A DNA stretch of 63,281 nucleotides from Roseibacillus sp. (lineage in GTDB: Bacteria; Verrucomicrobiota; Verrucomicrobiia; Verrucomicrobiales; Akkermansiaceae), in assembly GCA_029242545.1 (NCBI GenBank), contig JAQWTV010000161.1:1-63281 (forward strand), written 5' to 3'. A program made the translations under genes and the position numbers. Numbering within the stretch: position 1 is the first letter of the stretch; every line of letters starts with the position of its first letter. Positions 17,464 to 26,476 of the stretch are shown in pieces. The notes under the pieces were generated by a model. The model saw nothing but the letters and a program-made list of their open reading frames with translations, made no database searches and had not been told where the DNA came from.

Positions 17464-17560
17464 AGAGGCACTCTCAAGGAGCACAGGGACTCGTGCAACA
17501 CCCTTGATTGCAAGATCCTGCTGGCATGAGCCCTCCTCGCCAAGCATTGTATCTCCGCCC

Positions 17561-18286
17561 ATGCCCCCGGACTTTGAAGAACTGGACTATCAGGAGACCC
17601 CTCTTGGAGCGCTTATCCTGCGACGGCGGCGAATGCGTTCGCTTGATGACCTTGAAGTTTACGAAATCATTCTTGGAACCGGCTATCTCATGTCCAGCCT
17701 CTTCACTACCGTGGAGATCGCACTCGCGGACTTCGCTCTCGCTCTCCTGCCGCCAGAAAACAAGAAACTCTCTGTGGCGGTAGGAGGATTAGGTCTCGGA
17801 TACACAGCTCAGGCAGCTCTCAGAGATCCGAGAGTATCCCAGCTTCTCGTGGTGGAGGCTCTACCCTCTGTGATCGGATGGCACCATCAGGAGCTTGTGC
17901 CCCTGGGCCGGGAAATAAGCACCGATCCACGATGCCGCCTCGTCGAGGGAGACTTCTTTTCTCTTGCCGCCAGCAGCGGCTTCGATCCTGAGGAAACCGG
18001 ACGCACCTTCGATGCGATCCTCCTCGATATTGACCACTCCCCCAGAAACCTGATTCATGAGCGTCATCAGGACTTCTATTCACTGTCCGGCCTCAGCCGC
18101 CTGAGATCCTTTCTCAATCCCGGGGGAATCTTTGCAATGTGGTCCGACGACCCTCCTGACGAGGATTTCGAAAACCTTCTTCGAGATGTCTTTCCCTCTA
18201 CCGAAAGCCGAATTGTTGAATTTCCTAACCCGCTTCAGGGCATTGCTTCAAGGAGCACAGTCTATCTCGCCCAATGCCCGGACTAG
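17561..18286 (+). CDS. spermidine-synthase-like SAM-binding protein
   Basis: 241 residues from ATG 17561. A Rossmann fold is indicated by AVGGLGLGYTAQAAL (motif I) and FDAILLDIDHSP (motif IV region), most like the spermidine synthase/MnmC-like branch. The polyamine-synthase signature is incomplete and no SAM decarboxylase gene adjoins, so aminopropyl transfer is not assured. Its stop shares the bases CTAG (18283-18286) with the stop of the convergent, similarly folded neighbour. Confidence 0.75.
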   Translation: MPPDFEELDYQETPLGALILRRRRMRSLDDLEVYEIILGTGYLMSSLFTTVEIALADFALALLPPENKKLSVAVGGLGLGYTAQAALRDPRVSQLLVVEALPSVIGWHHQELVPLGREISTDPRCRLVEGDFFSLAASSGFDPEETGRTFDAILLDIDHSPRNLIHERHQDFYSLSGLSRLRSFLNPGGIFAMWSDDPPDEDFENLLRDVFPSTESRIVEFPNPLQGIASRSTVYLAQCPD

Positions 18287-18990
18287 AGCGTGCGCACCCG
18301 GATATCCTGAGCCAATGCACTTCCGAGAATATGCATATGCTGGCGCAGGATCCGGCCGCTCGACCGGGCCTTCCCAATCCCACTCCCCTGGATTAGGACC
18401 CGGTTGTGATAGCTCTTAAACTCAATCAGAATTCCCGGGCCAATCCGAGACGACGAAATGAGCGTCTCCCACGTAAACCCCGGCGTCGGCAGGAGGTTAC
18501 TGATAATGACTCCTCCCGTTGTGATCTTTCTTCCCATCAGGTCGGGGAGCAGGGACAGCGAGACCTCCGGCTTCACGATGTCATCATCCTCGGGAACAGA
18601 GAGATCCTCCACAATTACATCATAGGGGCTGCGCTGCCGTCTCAGCCAGGTCACCGCATCCTCGGGGTAAAAACGGACAGACCCACACCACTCCGCAGCA
18701 ATACTCTCGAACACCCCAAAACCCTCGCTCCACAGATCGACGCCCGTGATCTCCTGATCGCACCCGAGCGCCCTCATGGCCCCGACCATTCCACCCCCTG
18801 AGAAACCAAGCATCGCCAGACGAGGTCCCTGAGCAAAAACCCCCACCGCAGCAGCCATAACGTCCCACACACTGTGTGTCGGCCCCGGGGAGCGGGGCAA
18901 CTCGGACAAGATACATCCATTCTCTTCGATAGTGACCCTGTTCCTGTGATACCGCGTCCGGATTGCCATCTGCCGACAAGATCGAACCAT
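18283..18990 (-). CDS. second spermidine-synthase/methyltransferase-like protein
   Basis: 235 residues; an in-frame ATG at 18969 could also be the start. The fold is suggested by LAMLGFSGGGMVGAM (SAM-binding loop), TGVDLW (acidic end of beta-2) and YDVIVEDLS. It is the same superfamily as the convergent gene but too diverged to be a recent copy. The two genes overlap by exactly the four bases of their shared CTAG stops. Substrate unknown. Confidence 0.7.
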   Translation of the reverse strand: MVRSCRQMAIRTRYHRNRVTIEENGCILSELPRSPGPTHSVWDVMAAAVGVFAQGPRLAMLGFSGGGMVGAMRALGCDQEITGVDLWSEGFGVFESIAAEWCGSVRFYPEDAVTWLRRQRSPYDVIVEDLSVPEDDDIVKPEVSLSLLPDLMGRKITTGGVIISNLLPTPGFTWETLISSSRIGPGILIEFKSYHNRVLIQGSGIGKARSSGRILRQHMHILGSALAQDIRVRTL

Positions 18991-19090
18991 GGGCTCATCA
19001 GGTCAACTTCCCATACCCTGATAAATATTTTCTCCGGTCTCGCCTTCTCCACTCTTCTCCTTAGCTTTTAGTTTAATCCTTTTAATCACA

Positions 19091-19729
19091 ATGAAAGTTC
19101 GTTTCTCCCTGTTTACCGTCTCTCTTTTCTGTGCCCTGTGCGTTTCCTGTGAAAATCCAGCTGACCTGACTGCCGATGCAGAGGTGGGACCTGCTCTCGA
19201 GAAAGCGGTCGACTCCGGACCCGATGGAGCGGCGAAGTGGACCTTTATGGATAATTCCTATATCGAGTTTACTGGATCAAAGGTCAATGGCGGCACCCAG
19301 GTTGGCCGCTTCACCAACATCTCCGGCCATTTCACGATTAAAGATGGGGAACCGGTTGGAAACGACCACAAGGTCGAAATCGACATGGACTCAATCACCA
19401 CAGAGAAGGAAAAGCTCACTGCCCACCTCAAGAATGACGACTTCTTTGATGTCCCCTCACACCCCATCTCCAGCTACGACGTGACGTCGATTAAAAAGAC
19501 CGGCGAAGGCCAGTATGACATCACCGGCAACCTGACCATGAGAGGTAAGACCAACAGTGTCACCTTTAGTTCCACCGTGGTACGGTCCGAGACGACCGTA
19601 GCCATCAGGGCCAAGTTTGATCTCAAGCGCTACCAGTGGGACATCAACTTCAAGGGAGTAGGAGAAAACATCCTCAATGAGGAAGTGATCCTCGATTTCA
19701 ACCTAGAGGCGGCACCAGCGGGCTCGTAG
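19091..19729 (+). CDS. YceI-family lipoprotein
   Basis: 212 residues. A signal with lipobox CVSC puts the acylated Cys near 20. The YceI lipocalin-like beta barrel spans ~48-205, with typical IEFTGSKVNGG, FFDVPSHPISSYDV and TGNLTMRGKTNSV segments. YceI proteins bind long-chain isoprenoids or amphiphiles in the periplasm. It appears to be a single-gene unit between a leftward gene upstream and a leftward gene downstream (convergent). Confidence 0.9.
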   Translation: MKVRFSLFTVSLFCALCVSCENPADLTADAEVGPALEKAVDSGPDGAAKWTFMDNSYIEFTGSKVNGGTQVGRFTNISGHFTIKDGEPVGNDHKVEIDMDSITTEKEKLTAHLKNDDFFDVPSHPISSYDVTSIKKTGEGQYDITGNLTMRGKTNSVTFSSTVVRSETTVAIRAKFDLKRYQWDINFKGVGENILNEEVILDFNLEAAPAGS

Positions 19730-19754
19730 CGGAAGACCTAGAGTCGAGCAAACT

Positions 19755-21326
19755 TCAGGCTCGCTTGCCATCTACGATCCGAGAAATCTTCAGCGGATTC
19801 TCTTCCTGCAGTTCTGGCGGGAGGAGGCGATCCGGGAAGTCCTGCCAGCAGACAAGCCTGGCGAAACGAGTAATTGCACGCGGCCCCACCGAGGTCGACC
19901 GGCCATCAGAGGTCGCCGGTGCAGGGCCTCCGTGCACCATTCCGTGGCATACTTCTACCCCGGTAGGATAACCGTTATAAACCAGCCTGCCCGCCTTGCG
20001 CTCCAGCACCGCAATCAACTTTCCAAACATCTCAAGGTCCTCTTCTGTGGCATGAACAGTAGCTGTCAGTTGTCCCTCCAGGTTTTCTGCCACCTGCAGC
20101 AGGGAGGCTTCATCGTCAGCTGAAACCATCAGCGTCGCAGGACCGAACATCTCCTCAGCCATAGACTGATCAGACAGAAATTCTGTCGCGTCGGCCCCGA
20201 GGACCACCGCGCCCCCCTGACTGCTCCCCTCCTCTACTGCGACCTGCGCGAGTGTTTCCACCCCTTCCTTGGCAGTCATCCTTTTCAATGCACCATGGTA
20301 GGCTTCAGCGATTCCCTTGTGTAACATCGCGGCGGGCACAGTCTCGCCTGCCAATGCCGCAATTCGCTCCGCAAATCGAGTTCGACCATCTCCGCCCACA
20401 ATCAACAGTCCGGGATTGGTGCAGAACTGGCCTACCCCGAGCGTGAGAGATCCCACGAAACCCTCCGCGATTGCATCACCCCGCTCCCGGAGTGCACCCG
20501 GCAGGACGAACACAGGGTTAATCGCGCTCATCTCAGCCCACACCGGGATTGGCTCTGGCCTTGCGGCAGCGGCATCCATGAGCGCCCTGCCCCCGTTTCT
20601 GGATCCGGTGAATCCCACCGCCTTGACCACAGGATTTCTCACCAATGACTGCCCGATGGTTCTTCCACTGCCATAAAGCAGGGAAAAGACACCCTCGTGC
20701 ATTCCACATTTTTCCACTGCAGTCCGCACTGCGTTAGCAACAATTTCTGCCGTCCCGGGGTGAGATCCGTGGGCCTTGACGATGACCGGGCAACCTGAGG
20801 CCAGAGCACTAGCGGTGTCTCCACCCGCCACCGAATAGGCCAGAGGAAAGTTACTGGCACAAAATACTACCACGGGACCCATAGGCCTCCACATCGAACG
20901 ACAGTCCGGTTTTGCTACCGGTGCACGATCAGGGTCTGCATGGTCGATGCGGGCATCCACCCATGACCCCTCTTCAAGAAGGCCTGCAAAAAGACGCAAC
21001 TGCCCGCAGGTTCTCCCCTTCTCCATCCGGCAACGTCCCTCAGGTAGGCCGGTCTCTCTTGTCATCCTCTCAACGATTTCCTCTTCCACCAAATCCATCT
21101 CATCAGCAATGGATCGCAGGAAACCCGCCTTTTCGACTCCGCTTCTTTCCCGAAAGTCAGCAAAAGCTGCCGCAGCCAAACGACAGGCCGCCTCGACGCT
21201 TTCCTCACCTTCAGCAAGGTAGGCAGGACCTATCTCCTCTCCAGACGCTGGGTTTACTGCGCGAGACTCTCCGGCGCCTCCCGATCCCCGGCCCGCTCCG
21301 ATAAATGATGTTCCTTGCAAGTCCAT
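19755..21326 (-). CDS. 2-oxoglutarate semialdehyde (2,5-dioxovalerate) dehydrogenase
   Basis: 523 residues, ALDH superfamily, closest to the NADP-type KGSADH branch. It carries CASNFPLAYSVAGGD, the FTGSRNGG NAD(P) loop at ~239-246 and catalytic Cys302 in GVGQFCTNPG. It oxidises 2-oxoglutarate semialdehyde to 2-oxoglutarate, the last step of hydroxyproline (and some sugar acid) catabolism. The neighbouring epimerase, D-amino-acid oxidase and DapA-type genes favour hydroxyproline. It is divergent from the ornithine-cyclodeaminase-family gene. Confidence 0.88.
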   Translation of the reverse strand: MDLQGTSFIGAGRGSGGAGESRAVNPASGEEIGPAYLAEGEESVEAACRLAAAAFADFRERSGVEKAGFLRSIADEMDLVEEEIVERMTRETGLPEGRCRMEKGRTCGQLRLFAGLLEEGSWVDARIDHADPDRAPVAKPDCRSMWRPMGPVVVFCASNFPLAYSVAGGDTASALASGCPVIVKAHGSHPGTAEIVANAVRTAVEKCGMHEGVFSLLYGSGRTIGQSLVRNPVVKAVGFTGSRNGGRALMDAAAARPEPIPVWAEMSAINPVFVLPGALRERGDAIAEGFVGSLTLGVGQFCTNPGLLIVGGDGRTRFAERIAALAGETVPAAMLHKGIAEAYHGALKRMTAKEGVETLAQVAVEEGSSQGGAVVLGADATEFLSDQSMAEEMFGPATLMVSADDEASLLQVAENLEGQLTATVHATEEDLEMFGKLIAVLERKAGRLVYNGYPTGVEVCHGMVHGGPAPATSDGRSTSVGPRAITRFARLVCWQDFPDRLLPPELQEENPLKISRIVDGKRA

Positions 21327-21392
21327 GGTGCAGAGGTTCTACCCGGGGCACTCCCGGCAGCCAAAGCAAATCGTGGGTAATCCGACGCTGGA

Positions 21393-21421
21393 TTGACCCG
21401 CCCACCTGGTTCAACTATACC
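21393..21421 (+). promoter_or_regulatory. candidate sigma-70 promoter of the ornithine-cyclodeaminase-family gene
   Basis: TTGACC (21393-21398) and TATACC (21416-21421) are separated by 17 bases and lie in the 132-base divergent intergenic region, giving a leader of about 30 bases before the ATG at 21459. Confidence 0.45.
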
Positions 21422-21458
21422 GTTCTCACGTCAGGAGGATGATCCTGCGCAGCTTTCC

Positions 21459-22403
21459 ATGAAAACCATCGGTCCCGAAGAAGTTCACGCCGCTCTCAGC
21501 TATCCGGCCCTCGTTGATGCCCTGCAGGAAACCTTCTCAGGTGAATTCAACATGCCTCCCCGCAACGTGTTCCTTCTCGATGAGCAATCTGGGTCGAATG
21601 ATGCCTTTGCGGTACTCCCCTCATGGAATACTGACCTGATCGGAGTCAAAGCCTTTACCTACTTCCCGAGTAACTCGGAGCCCTATAAGTCACTCTACTC
21701 GAAGATTCTTCTTTTTGACAGGGCCCATGGTGAACCTCTCGCTCTTGTGGATGGCACAACCGTAACGTTCTGGAGAACAGCTGGAATCTCGGGACTGGCG
21801 ACTCGTCTCCTCGCCCGTGAAGATGCCGAGAACCTCCTCCTGCTAGGCACCGGCAATCTCGCGAAATATATCATCCGGGCAAATGCAAGCGTCCGACCTC
21901 TGAAACGTGTCTCGGTATGGGGCCGCACGCCATCGAACGCCGCACAGATCGTGGATGAGATGGGCAGCGAGCTAGAGGGCGTAGAAGTAACCGTCGCCAC
22001 GGATCTCGAGGACTCTTGTAGAAAGGCTGACATCATCGTCAGCGCAACCGCTTCGCACGAACCTCTGGTCATGGGTGACTGGATCACCGAGGGCACCCAC
22101 ACCGATTTTATCGGAAACCATCATGCCGACAAACGAGAATGTGACACCTCTCTTGTCCTCAAGTCCAAGGTCTATGCGGACAGTTATGCGAACTGCTTCA
22201 AGGAAGCCGGAGAAATCCTTGTTCCCATCTCAGAAGGTGTCTTCCAGAAGGATGACGTGGTAGCCGACCTTTCCGAAATGTGTGACGGGTCTGCTCCTCT
22301 CCGCCAGAATGACGATGAGATCACTCTCTTCAAGTCCATCGGAATGGGGATCAGCGACCTCGTAGGCGCAGGTCTGGCTTACAAGGTATCTACTGGATCC
22401 TAA
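21459..22403 (+). CDS. ornithine cyclodeaminase/mu-crystallin family, probable pyrroline-2-carboxylate reductase
   Basis: 314 residues from ATG 21459. Family hallmarks are KAFTYFPSN, TFWRTAGISGLATRLLA and the Rossmann loop LLGTGNLAKYI near 129-139. In hydroxyproline gene clusters this family usually reduces delta1-pyrroline-2-carboxylate to L-proline, as LhpI does; true ornithine cyclodeaminase or another imine reductase is possible. It is the only plus-strand gene of the cluster, divergent from the semialdehyde dehydrogenase and convergent with the DapA-type gene. An AGGAGG lies 20 bases before the start, too far to be optimal. Confidence 0.8.
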   Translation: MKTIGPEEVHAALSYPALVDALQETFSGEFNMPPRNVFLLDEQSGSNDAFAVLPSWNTDLIGVKAFTYFPSNSEPYKSLYSKILLFDRAHGEPLALVDGTTVTFWRTAGISGLATRLLAREDAENLLLLGTGNLAKYIIRANASVRPLKRVSVWGRTPSNAAQIVDEMGSELEGVEVTVATDLEDSCRKADIIVSATASHEPLVMGDWITEGTHTDFIGNHHADKRECDTSLVLKSKVYADSYANCFKEAGEILVPISEGVFQKDDVVADLSEMCDGSAPLRQNDDEITLFKSIGMGISDLVGAGLAYKVSTGS

Positions 22404-22469
22404 GGGCCCAAGCGCTCGGCTCAGGCCTATTAGCCCATTACCTAGTCCCCTCTTTCCAGTGGTTACTTT

Positions 22470-23366
22470 CTAGGGACGAGTCGCCACACATTCCTCGACG
22501 ATCGACAGAATTTTCTCCCTTTCCTCGCCAACCAGAGGAAGGCGGGGCGCACGCACGGTTTCTGTCCCATAGCCAAGGGTCGCGCACGTCAGCTTGATAT
22601 ACTGCACTAACTTCGGATGGCTGTCGAAATGCAGCATCGGCATATACCACCGGTAGACCTCCAGAGCTCTTGCATAATTCCCCTCCTGGAACGCATCCCA
22701 GAGCAGACGGTTTTCCCGGGGAAACGCATCGACCAACCCGGAAATCCAACCACTGCACCCCAGCATGAAACTCTCGAGGGCAACATCATCTAGGCCAGCG
22801 AAAACGAGATAGCGGTCTCCCAGAGCGTTAAAGAGATCCGTTATTCTTCGTACATCCCCTGAGGCCTCCTTGATACAGACGATGTTTTCAACATCCTCCA
22901 TCTGCTTGAACATCTCCGGGGTAATATCAACCCTGTATACCGGGGGGTTGTTATAGCACATGATTGGCAGACTTGTCGCTGCGGCCACAGACCGGAAATG
23001 ATGGACAGTTTCCCGGCCATCCGAGTTGTAAACCATCCCCGGCATAACCATGAGTCCATCCACTCCGGCCGCCTCCGCCGCCTTGGAGGTATCGCAGGCG
23101 TTCCCGGTGGTGAATTCCGCCACTCCGTTCAGCACGGGGACCCGGCCATCCACGACCTCTACGGCCGCCTCAAGGACCTTTACCTTTTCCTCGAGAGATA
23201 GAGAGCAATTCTCGCCAATCGTTCCGAGCATGATCATTCCGTGCACCCCCTCCTTGATTAAGGCATCGATGTGCTCCTGAGTCGCCGGGAGGTTTAACGA
23301 AAAATCGTCGTGGAACTGGGTGGGAACCGCCGGGAAAACCCCGGTCCAATCTACTTGCAGTGGCAT
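22470..23366 (-). CDS. DapA-family lyase, probable pyrroline-4-hydroxy-2-carboxylate deaminase
   Basis: 298 residues, TIM barrel of the dihydrodipicolinate synthase family. The Schiff-base Lys166 is in IVCIKEASGD and the catalytic Tyr138 in CYNNP; TIGEN replaces the canonical GTTGE loop. In hydroxyproline catabolism this family deaminates delta1-pyrroline-4-hydroxy-2-carboxylate to 2-oxoglutarate semialdehyde, matching the dehydrogenase gene nearby. It is the third gene of a leftward run with the oxidase and epimerase. Confidence 0.82.
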   Translation of the reverse strand: MPLQVDWTGVFPAVPTQFHDDFSLNLPATQEHIDALIKEGVHGMIMLGTIGENCSLSLEEKVKVLEAAVEVVDGRVPVLNGVAEFTTGNACDTSKAAEAAGVDGLMVMPGMVYNSDGRETVHHFRSVAAATSLPIMCYNNPPVYRVDITPEMFKQMEDVENIVCIKEASGDVRRITDLFNALGDRYLVFAGLDDVALESFMLGCSGWISGLVDAFPRENRLLWDAFQEGNYARALEVYRWYMPMLHFDSHPKLVQYIKLTCATLGYGTETVRAPRLPLVGEEREKILSIVEECVATRP

Positions 23367-23438
23367 GAGAGGGGATAGAACCGGTCTCTCCGCCCCGCGT
23401 CAAGTTCCAGCTTCGGGTGAAGAGACGCCCCCGAAATC

Positions 23439-24386
23439 CTAAACCCCAAAACAGAAGGGGTCAGTGGGATCGAGAATCAGGGTGGCCTCACCATTTACCC
23501 ACGCCTTTCCACGAATCATTGGAATAACCCTCTCATCGTCCCCCATCCTCACGGACCCTTCAAAAACGGTGTCAAGGATACTGGCCTGTCGCCAAGTCTG
23601 ACCTTCCTCAAGCTTCCCCGCGGCATGGAGACAAGCTAATTTGGCACTTGTCCCCGTTCCACACGGTGAACGGTCATATTCCTTCCCGGGACACAGTACG
23701 AAGTTCCGGCTATCCGCGATTGTGGGGTCAGAGGGAGGACCAAAGACCTCGATGTGATCGATCTCTCCTCCATCCTCCCCAGTGATTCCATCGCGCTTGA
23801 GGGCTTTCCTGACCTCCCAGGTGAAATCCGTTAACGCATCAATATTGCTGGCCTCTACGGGCGGGCCCTGCCCTTCCACGAGAAAAAACCAGTTCCCTCC
23901 CCAGGCTACCTCACCAGATACCTCACCCCACTCCGGCACATTAACTGTCACCTCCCCTCCGTGGCGAAAACTTGCTACATTCTCGACTGAGACCAGCCCA
24001 TCTTGCCCGAGGCTCACTTCCACGACCCCGACCGGTGTTTCAATCCGATGATTCCCCTCAGAGATCTGTCCCAAGTGAGCCAGGGTGACTGCCACCCCCA
24101 TGGTCCCATGAACACAACCCTGTAACAATCCGACGTTATTAAAAAAGATCACTCCTGTGATACATCCGGATTCACTTGGCTCGCAAAGCAGTGCCCCAAC
24201 CATCGCATCGTGACCCCGTGGCTCACTGACACAAGACGTCCGCAGCCAGTCATGCTCCTCAGCCAGTCGCAACCGCTGATCCGCTACGCTTCCACCTCCC
24301 AGCTCAGGCCCTCCGCTGACCACGACCCGCGTGGGCTCTCCCGCGGTATGGGAGTCAATTACCTGTAACTTTGTTAAACCGGGCAT
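23439..24386 (-). CDS. 4-hydroxyproline 2-epimerase (proline racemase family)
   Basis: 315 residues from ATG 24386 (MPGLTKLQVIDSHTAGEPTR); a GTG at 24452 would add 22 residues absent from the family. The two acid/base cysteines are present: Cys91 in QGCVHGTMG and Cys242 in RSPCGTGTSAK. The first motif is usually CGH; here it is CVH. Two catalytic cysteines indicate an epimerase rather than a trans-3-hydroxyproline dehydratase, in which the first Cys is replaced. It converts trans-4-hydroxy-L-proline to cis-4-hydroxy-D-proline, the substrate of the oxidase encoded just upstream. Confidence 0.87.
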   Translation of the reverse strand: MPGLTKLQVIDSHTAGEPTRVVVSGGPELGGGSVADQRLRLAEEHDWLRTSCVSEPRGHDAMVGALLCEPSESGCITGVIFFNNVGLLQGCVHGTMGVAVTLAHLGQISEGNHRIETPVGVVEVSLGQDGLVSVENVASFRHGGEVTVNVPEWGEVSGEVAWGGNWFFLVEGQGPPVEASNIDALTDFTWEVRKALKRDGITGEDGGEIDHIEVFGPPSDPTIADSRNFVLCPGKEYDRSPCGTGTSAKLACLHAAGKLEEGQTWRQASILDTVFEGSVRMGDDERVIPMIRGKAWVNGEATLILDPTDPFCFGV

Positions 24387-24471
24387 AGGGAGTATTTGAG
24401 GGATCTTGGCCGGAGAGTCAAACCCACCGAGTACTCCGGGAGCATGTAACACCCTGAATCACCCTTCCGCT

Positions 24472-25707
24472 TTACGCAAAACGATCAACAGCCAGTTGCT
24501 CAATTGGAATCGTCGGGGAGCGCCCAGCAACGATCTCGGCAACCAGCTTTCCCGTAATAGGTCCAAGACTTAAGCCCAGCATGGCGTGGCCACTTGCCAC
24601 CACAACCTTTTCCCTTCCCTCAACTCGACCAAGATATGGAAGGCCATCAGGTGAGCAGGGGCGCAAACCTGACCAGCGCCGGATTCCATCAAAATCGTCG
24701 TGGCGCAAACCGGGGAACACCCGGCAAGCCGCCTTGATAATACCCTGAACCCTGCGCTCGTTGACCGAAAGATCCTCTCCGCAAATCTCCATCGTCCCTG
24801 CAACCCGCAGAGAATCGCCCATTGGAGTAATTGCAACTTTGGCCTCCCCGAGAAGAGAACACAATTGCGGCAGGGCTCCTGGACTCTGAAGGGTCATGGA
24901 GTAGCCCTTACCTCCTTGCAGGGGAACCCAGGTCCCGAGGGACCTGGCCAAACTAGCAGTCCACGCTCCTCCAGCCACAATAACCTCTGCTCCATGTAAC
25001 CTCTCTCCGCCGTCAAGCTCTACGGTTCCATCCTCAATGGCTCGGACCTTACAGTCATACCTCACCTCACCGCCTCCAGCGGTCAGGCTCTCTTTCAGGC
25101 AATGAAGAAACTTCCCCGGGTTGAGGTGGCAATCCTGCTCATACCAGATTCCTCCCTGCGCATTCATTTCGACTCCAGGATCGAGCTCTCGTAACCGGTC
25201 TGGATCACAAACCTCAACCTTGAGACCCAGCTCCTGAGCCTTTACCGCGAGCTCCTCCTCCTCCTTCAGGAAGTCAGTGGATTCACACAGCACAAGAAGT
25301 CCCCTACGCTGCAACCCGAAGTCAAAAGCTCCGGAGAGATCCTTGAACAATTCACGGCTGGCCAGTTGGAGATCACGCAGGAGACCGGCACTGGCATTCA
25401 CATGCCTCGAGTTGGCGCAGGAAATGAATGATAATCCCCAACGGACCAGATCGAGACTTAAACGGGGTCGGACATAAAACGGGCTCTCGGCATCCAGCAA
25501 CCATTTCAGTCCCTGCGTAACAACACCGGGCGCTGCCAATGGGGTAAAGTGGCTGGGCACGATCATACCTGCATTTTCCCGGGAACAGTTGTTACCTCGC
25601 TCTTTCTCACGCTCGAGAACGAGAACTTCTCTTCCTTCCTGCGAGAGGTAATAGGCACAGGACAGTCCAATCACTCCACCTCCAACGATGATCACCCGCT
25701 CGTTCAC
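24472..25707 (-). CDS. FAD-dependent D-amino-acid (D-hydroxyproline) dehydrogenase
   Basis: 411 residues, DadA/DAO superfamily. The dinucleotide motif VIIVGGGVIGLSCAYYLS lies at residues 5-22, with the FAD-contacting GLRPCSPDGLPYLG and GHAMLGLSLGP segments near the C-terminus. Next to the hydroxyproline epimerase it most likely oxidises cis-4-hydroxy-D-proline to the pyrroline. The first gene of the leftward run; divergent from the OmpH-like gene with 123 bases between. Confidence 0.87.
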   Translation of the reverse strand: MNERVIIVGGGVIGLSCAYYLSQEGREVLVLEREKERGNNCSRENAGMIVPSHFTPLAAPGVVTQGLKWLLDAESPFYVRPRLSLDLVRWGLSFISCANSRHVNASAGLLRDLQLASRELFKDLSGAFDFGLQRRGLLVLCESTDFLKEEEELAVKAQELGLKVEVCDPDRLRELDPGVEMNAQGGIWYEQDCHLNPGKFLHCLKESLTAGGGEVRYDCKVRAIEDGTVELDGGERLHGAEVIVAGGAWTASLARSLGTWVPLQGGKGYSMTLQSPGALPQLCSLLGEAKVAITPMGDSLRVAGTMEICGEDLSVNERRVQGIIKAACRVFPGLRHDDFDGIRRWSGLRPCSPDGLPYLGRVEGREKVVVASGHAMLGLSLGPITGKLVAEIVAGRSPTIPIEQLAVDRFA

Positions 25708-25830
25708 GACGCAACTCTACAGCCTCCACCCGGGAAAAGCCAAGGGCCCCGGTAACTGTAATGCCGGCTTTAACGGGGGTCTTTACATCTTTTCCGATAC
25801 CCTTAATATCAGGTTATTCTTCTCAAAATA

Positions 25831-26430
25831 GTGATTTTCGAACGAAGAACCTTTCTGCTCTTGATCCTGGGGTGTGCGCTAAGCCCACCCCTCGAGGCTG
25901 GCAGGCCCCATTTCGGCACCATCGATATCGCAAAAGCATTCGAGTCTTACCACCTCACCGAGATAGAGAGGAATAGAGTGCGGGATGCCCGCAGGGCACT
26001 GAATCAGGATCCGCGGCCTGAGACCCTTAAGCTCCTTGAGGTGGAACTCGGCGACCTGAAGAGCCGCATGGAGAACCCAGCCAGTGAAGAGGACCAGCGC
26101 CAGCAGGATTACCGGCGTTTCCTCGTAAAAAATCATGAGTATTCCACTCTCAAGCGCGAACATGAGAAGGATCATTCCGCCAAGCTCAAGATCCTCAGCG
26201 AAAGCATGGTTGTAGTCACCCGCAAGCTCCTCAGCGATATCCGAATAGTTGTTCGAAAAATAGCGCAGGAGGAAGGAATCGACCACGTTTTCGAGATCAG
26301 CGGAAAGACTAGCTCCCAGCTCCCCTCCATTATCTATATCCGCAATGCAACTGATCTGACCGCGCGAGTGATCGAGGAGTTGAACCGAAGCCAACCCGGT
26401 GAAACTAGGGAATCCTCGTCCGGTCCCTGA
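25831..26430 (+). CDS. OmpH/Skp-like periplasmic protein
   Basis: 199 residues from a GTG start. A signal segment (~7-22, LLLILGCALSPPLEAG) precedes GTIDIAKAFESYH, the usual opening of Skp/OmpH proteins, and a long charged helical region (~45-140). Skp is a trimeric periplasmic chaperone for outer-membrane proteins. The usual bamA/lpxD neighbourhood is absent, so this is an isolated paralogue and its client is unknown. Confidence 0.75.
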   Translation: MIFERRTFLLLILGCALSPPLEAGRPHFGTIDIAKAFESYHLTEIERNRVRDARRALNQDPRPETLKLLEVELGDLKSRMENPASEEDQRQQDYRRFLVKNHEYSTLKREHEKDHSAKLKILSESMVVVTRKLLSDIRIVVRKIAQEEGIDHVFEISGKTSSQLPSIIYIRNATDLTARVIEELNRSQPGETRESSSGP

Positions 26431-26476
26431 GCTCGATAGCATCTCAGGCCATGCCCTACGCGGTTATCCCGCGCAA

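Noticed and set aside
21439..21462. Seven-codon frame (MILRSFP) after AGGAGG, overlapping the start of the ornithine-cyclodeaminase-family gene by ATGA
   Set aside because: The AGGAGG touches the ATG with no spacer, which is poor for initiation, and the frame is too short to support without conservation. Its ending in Pro is suggestive only.
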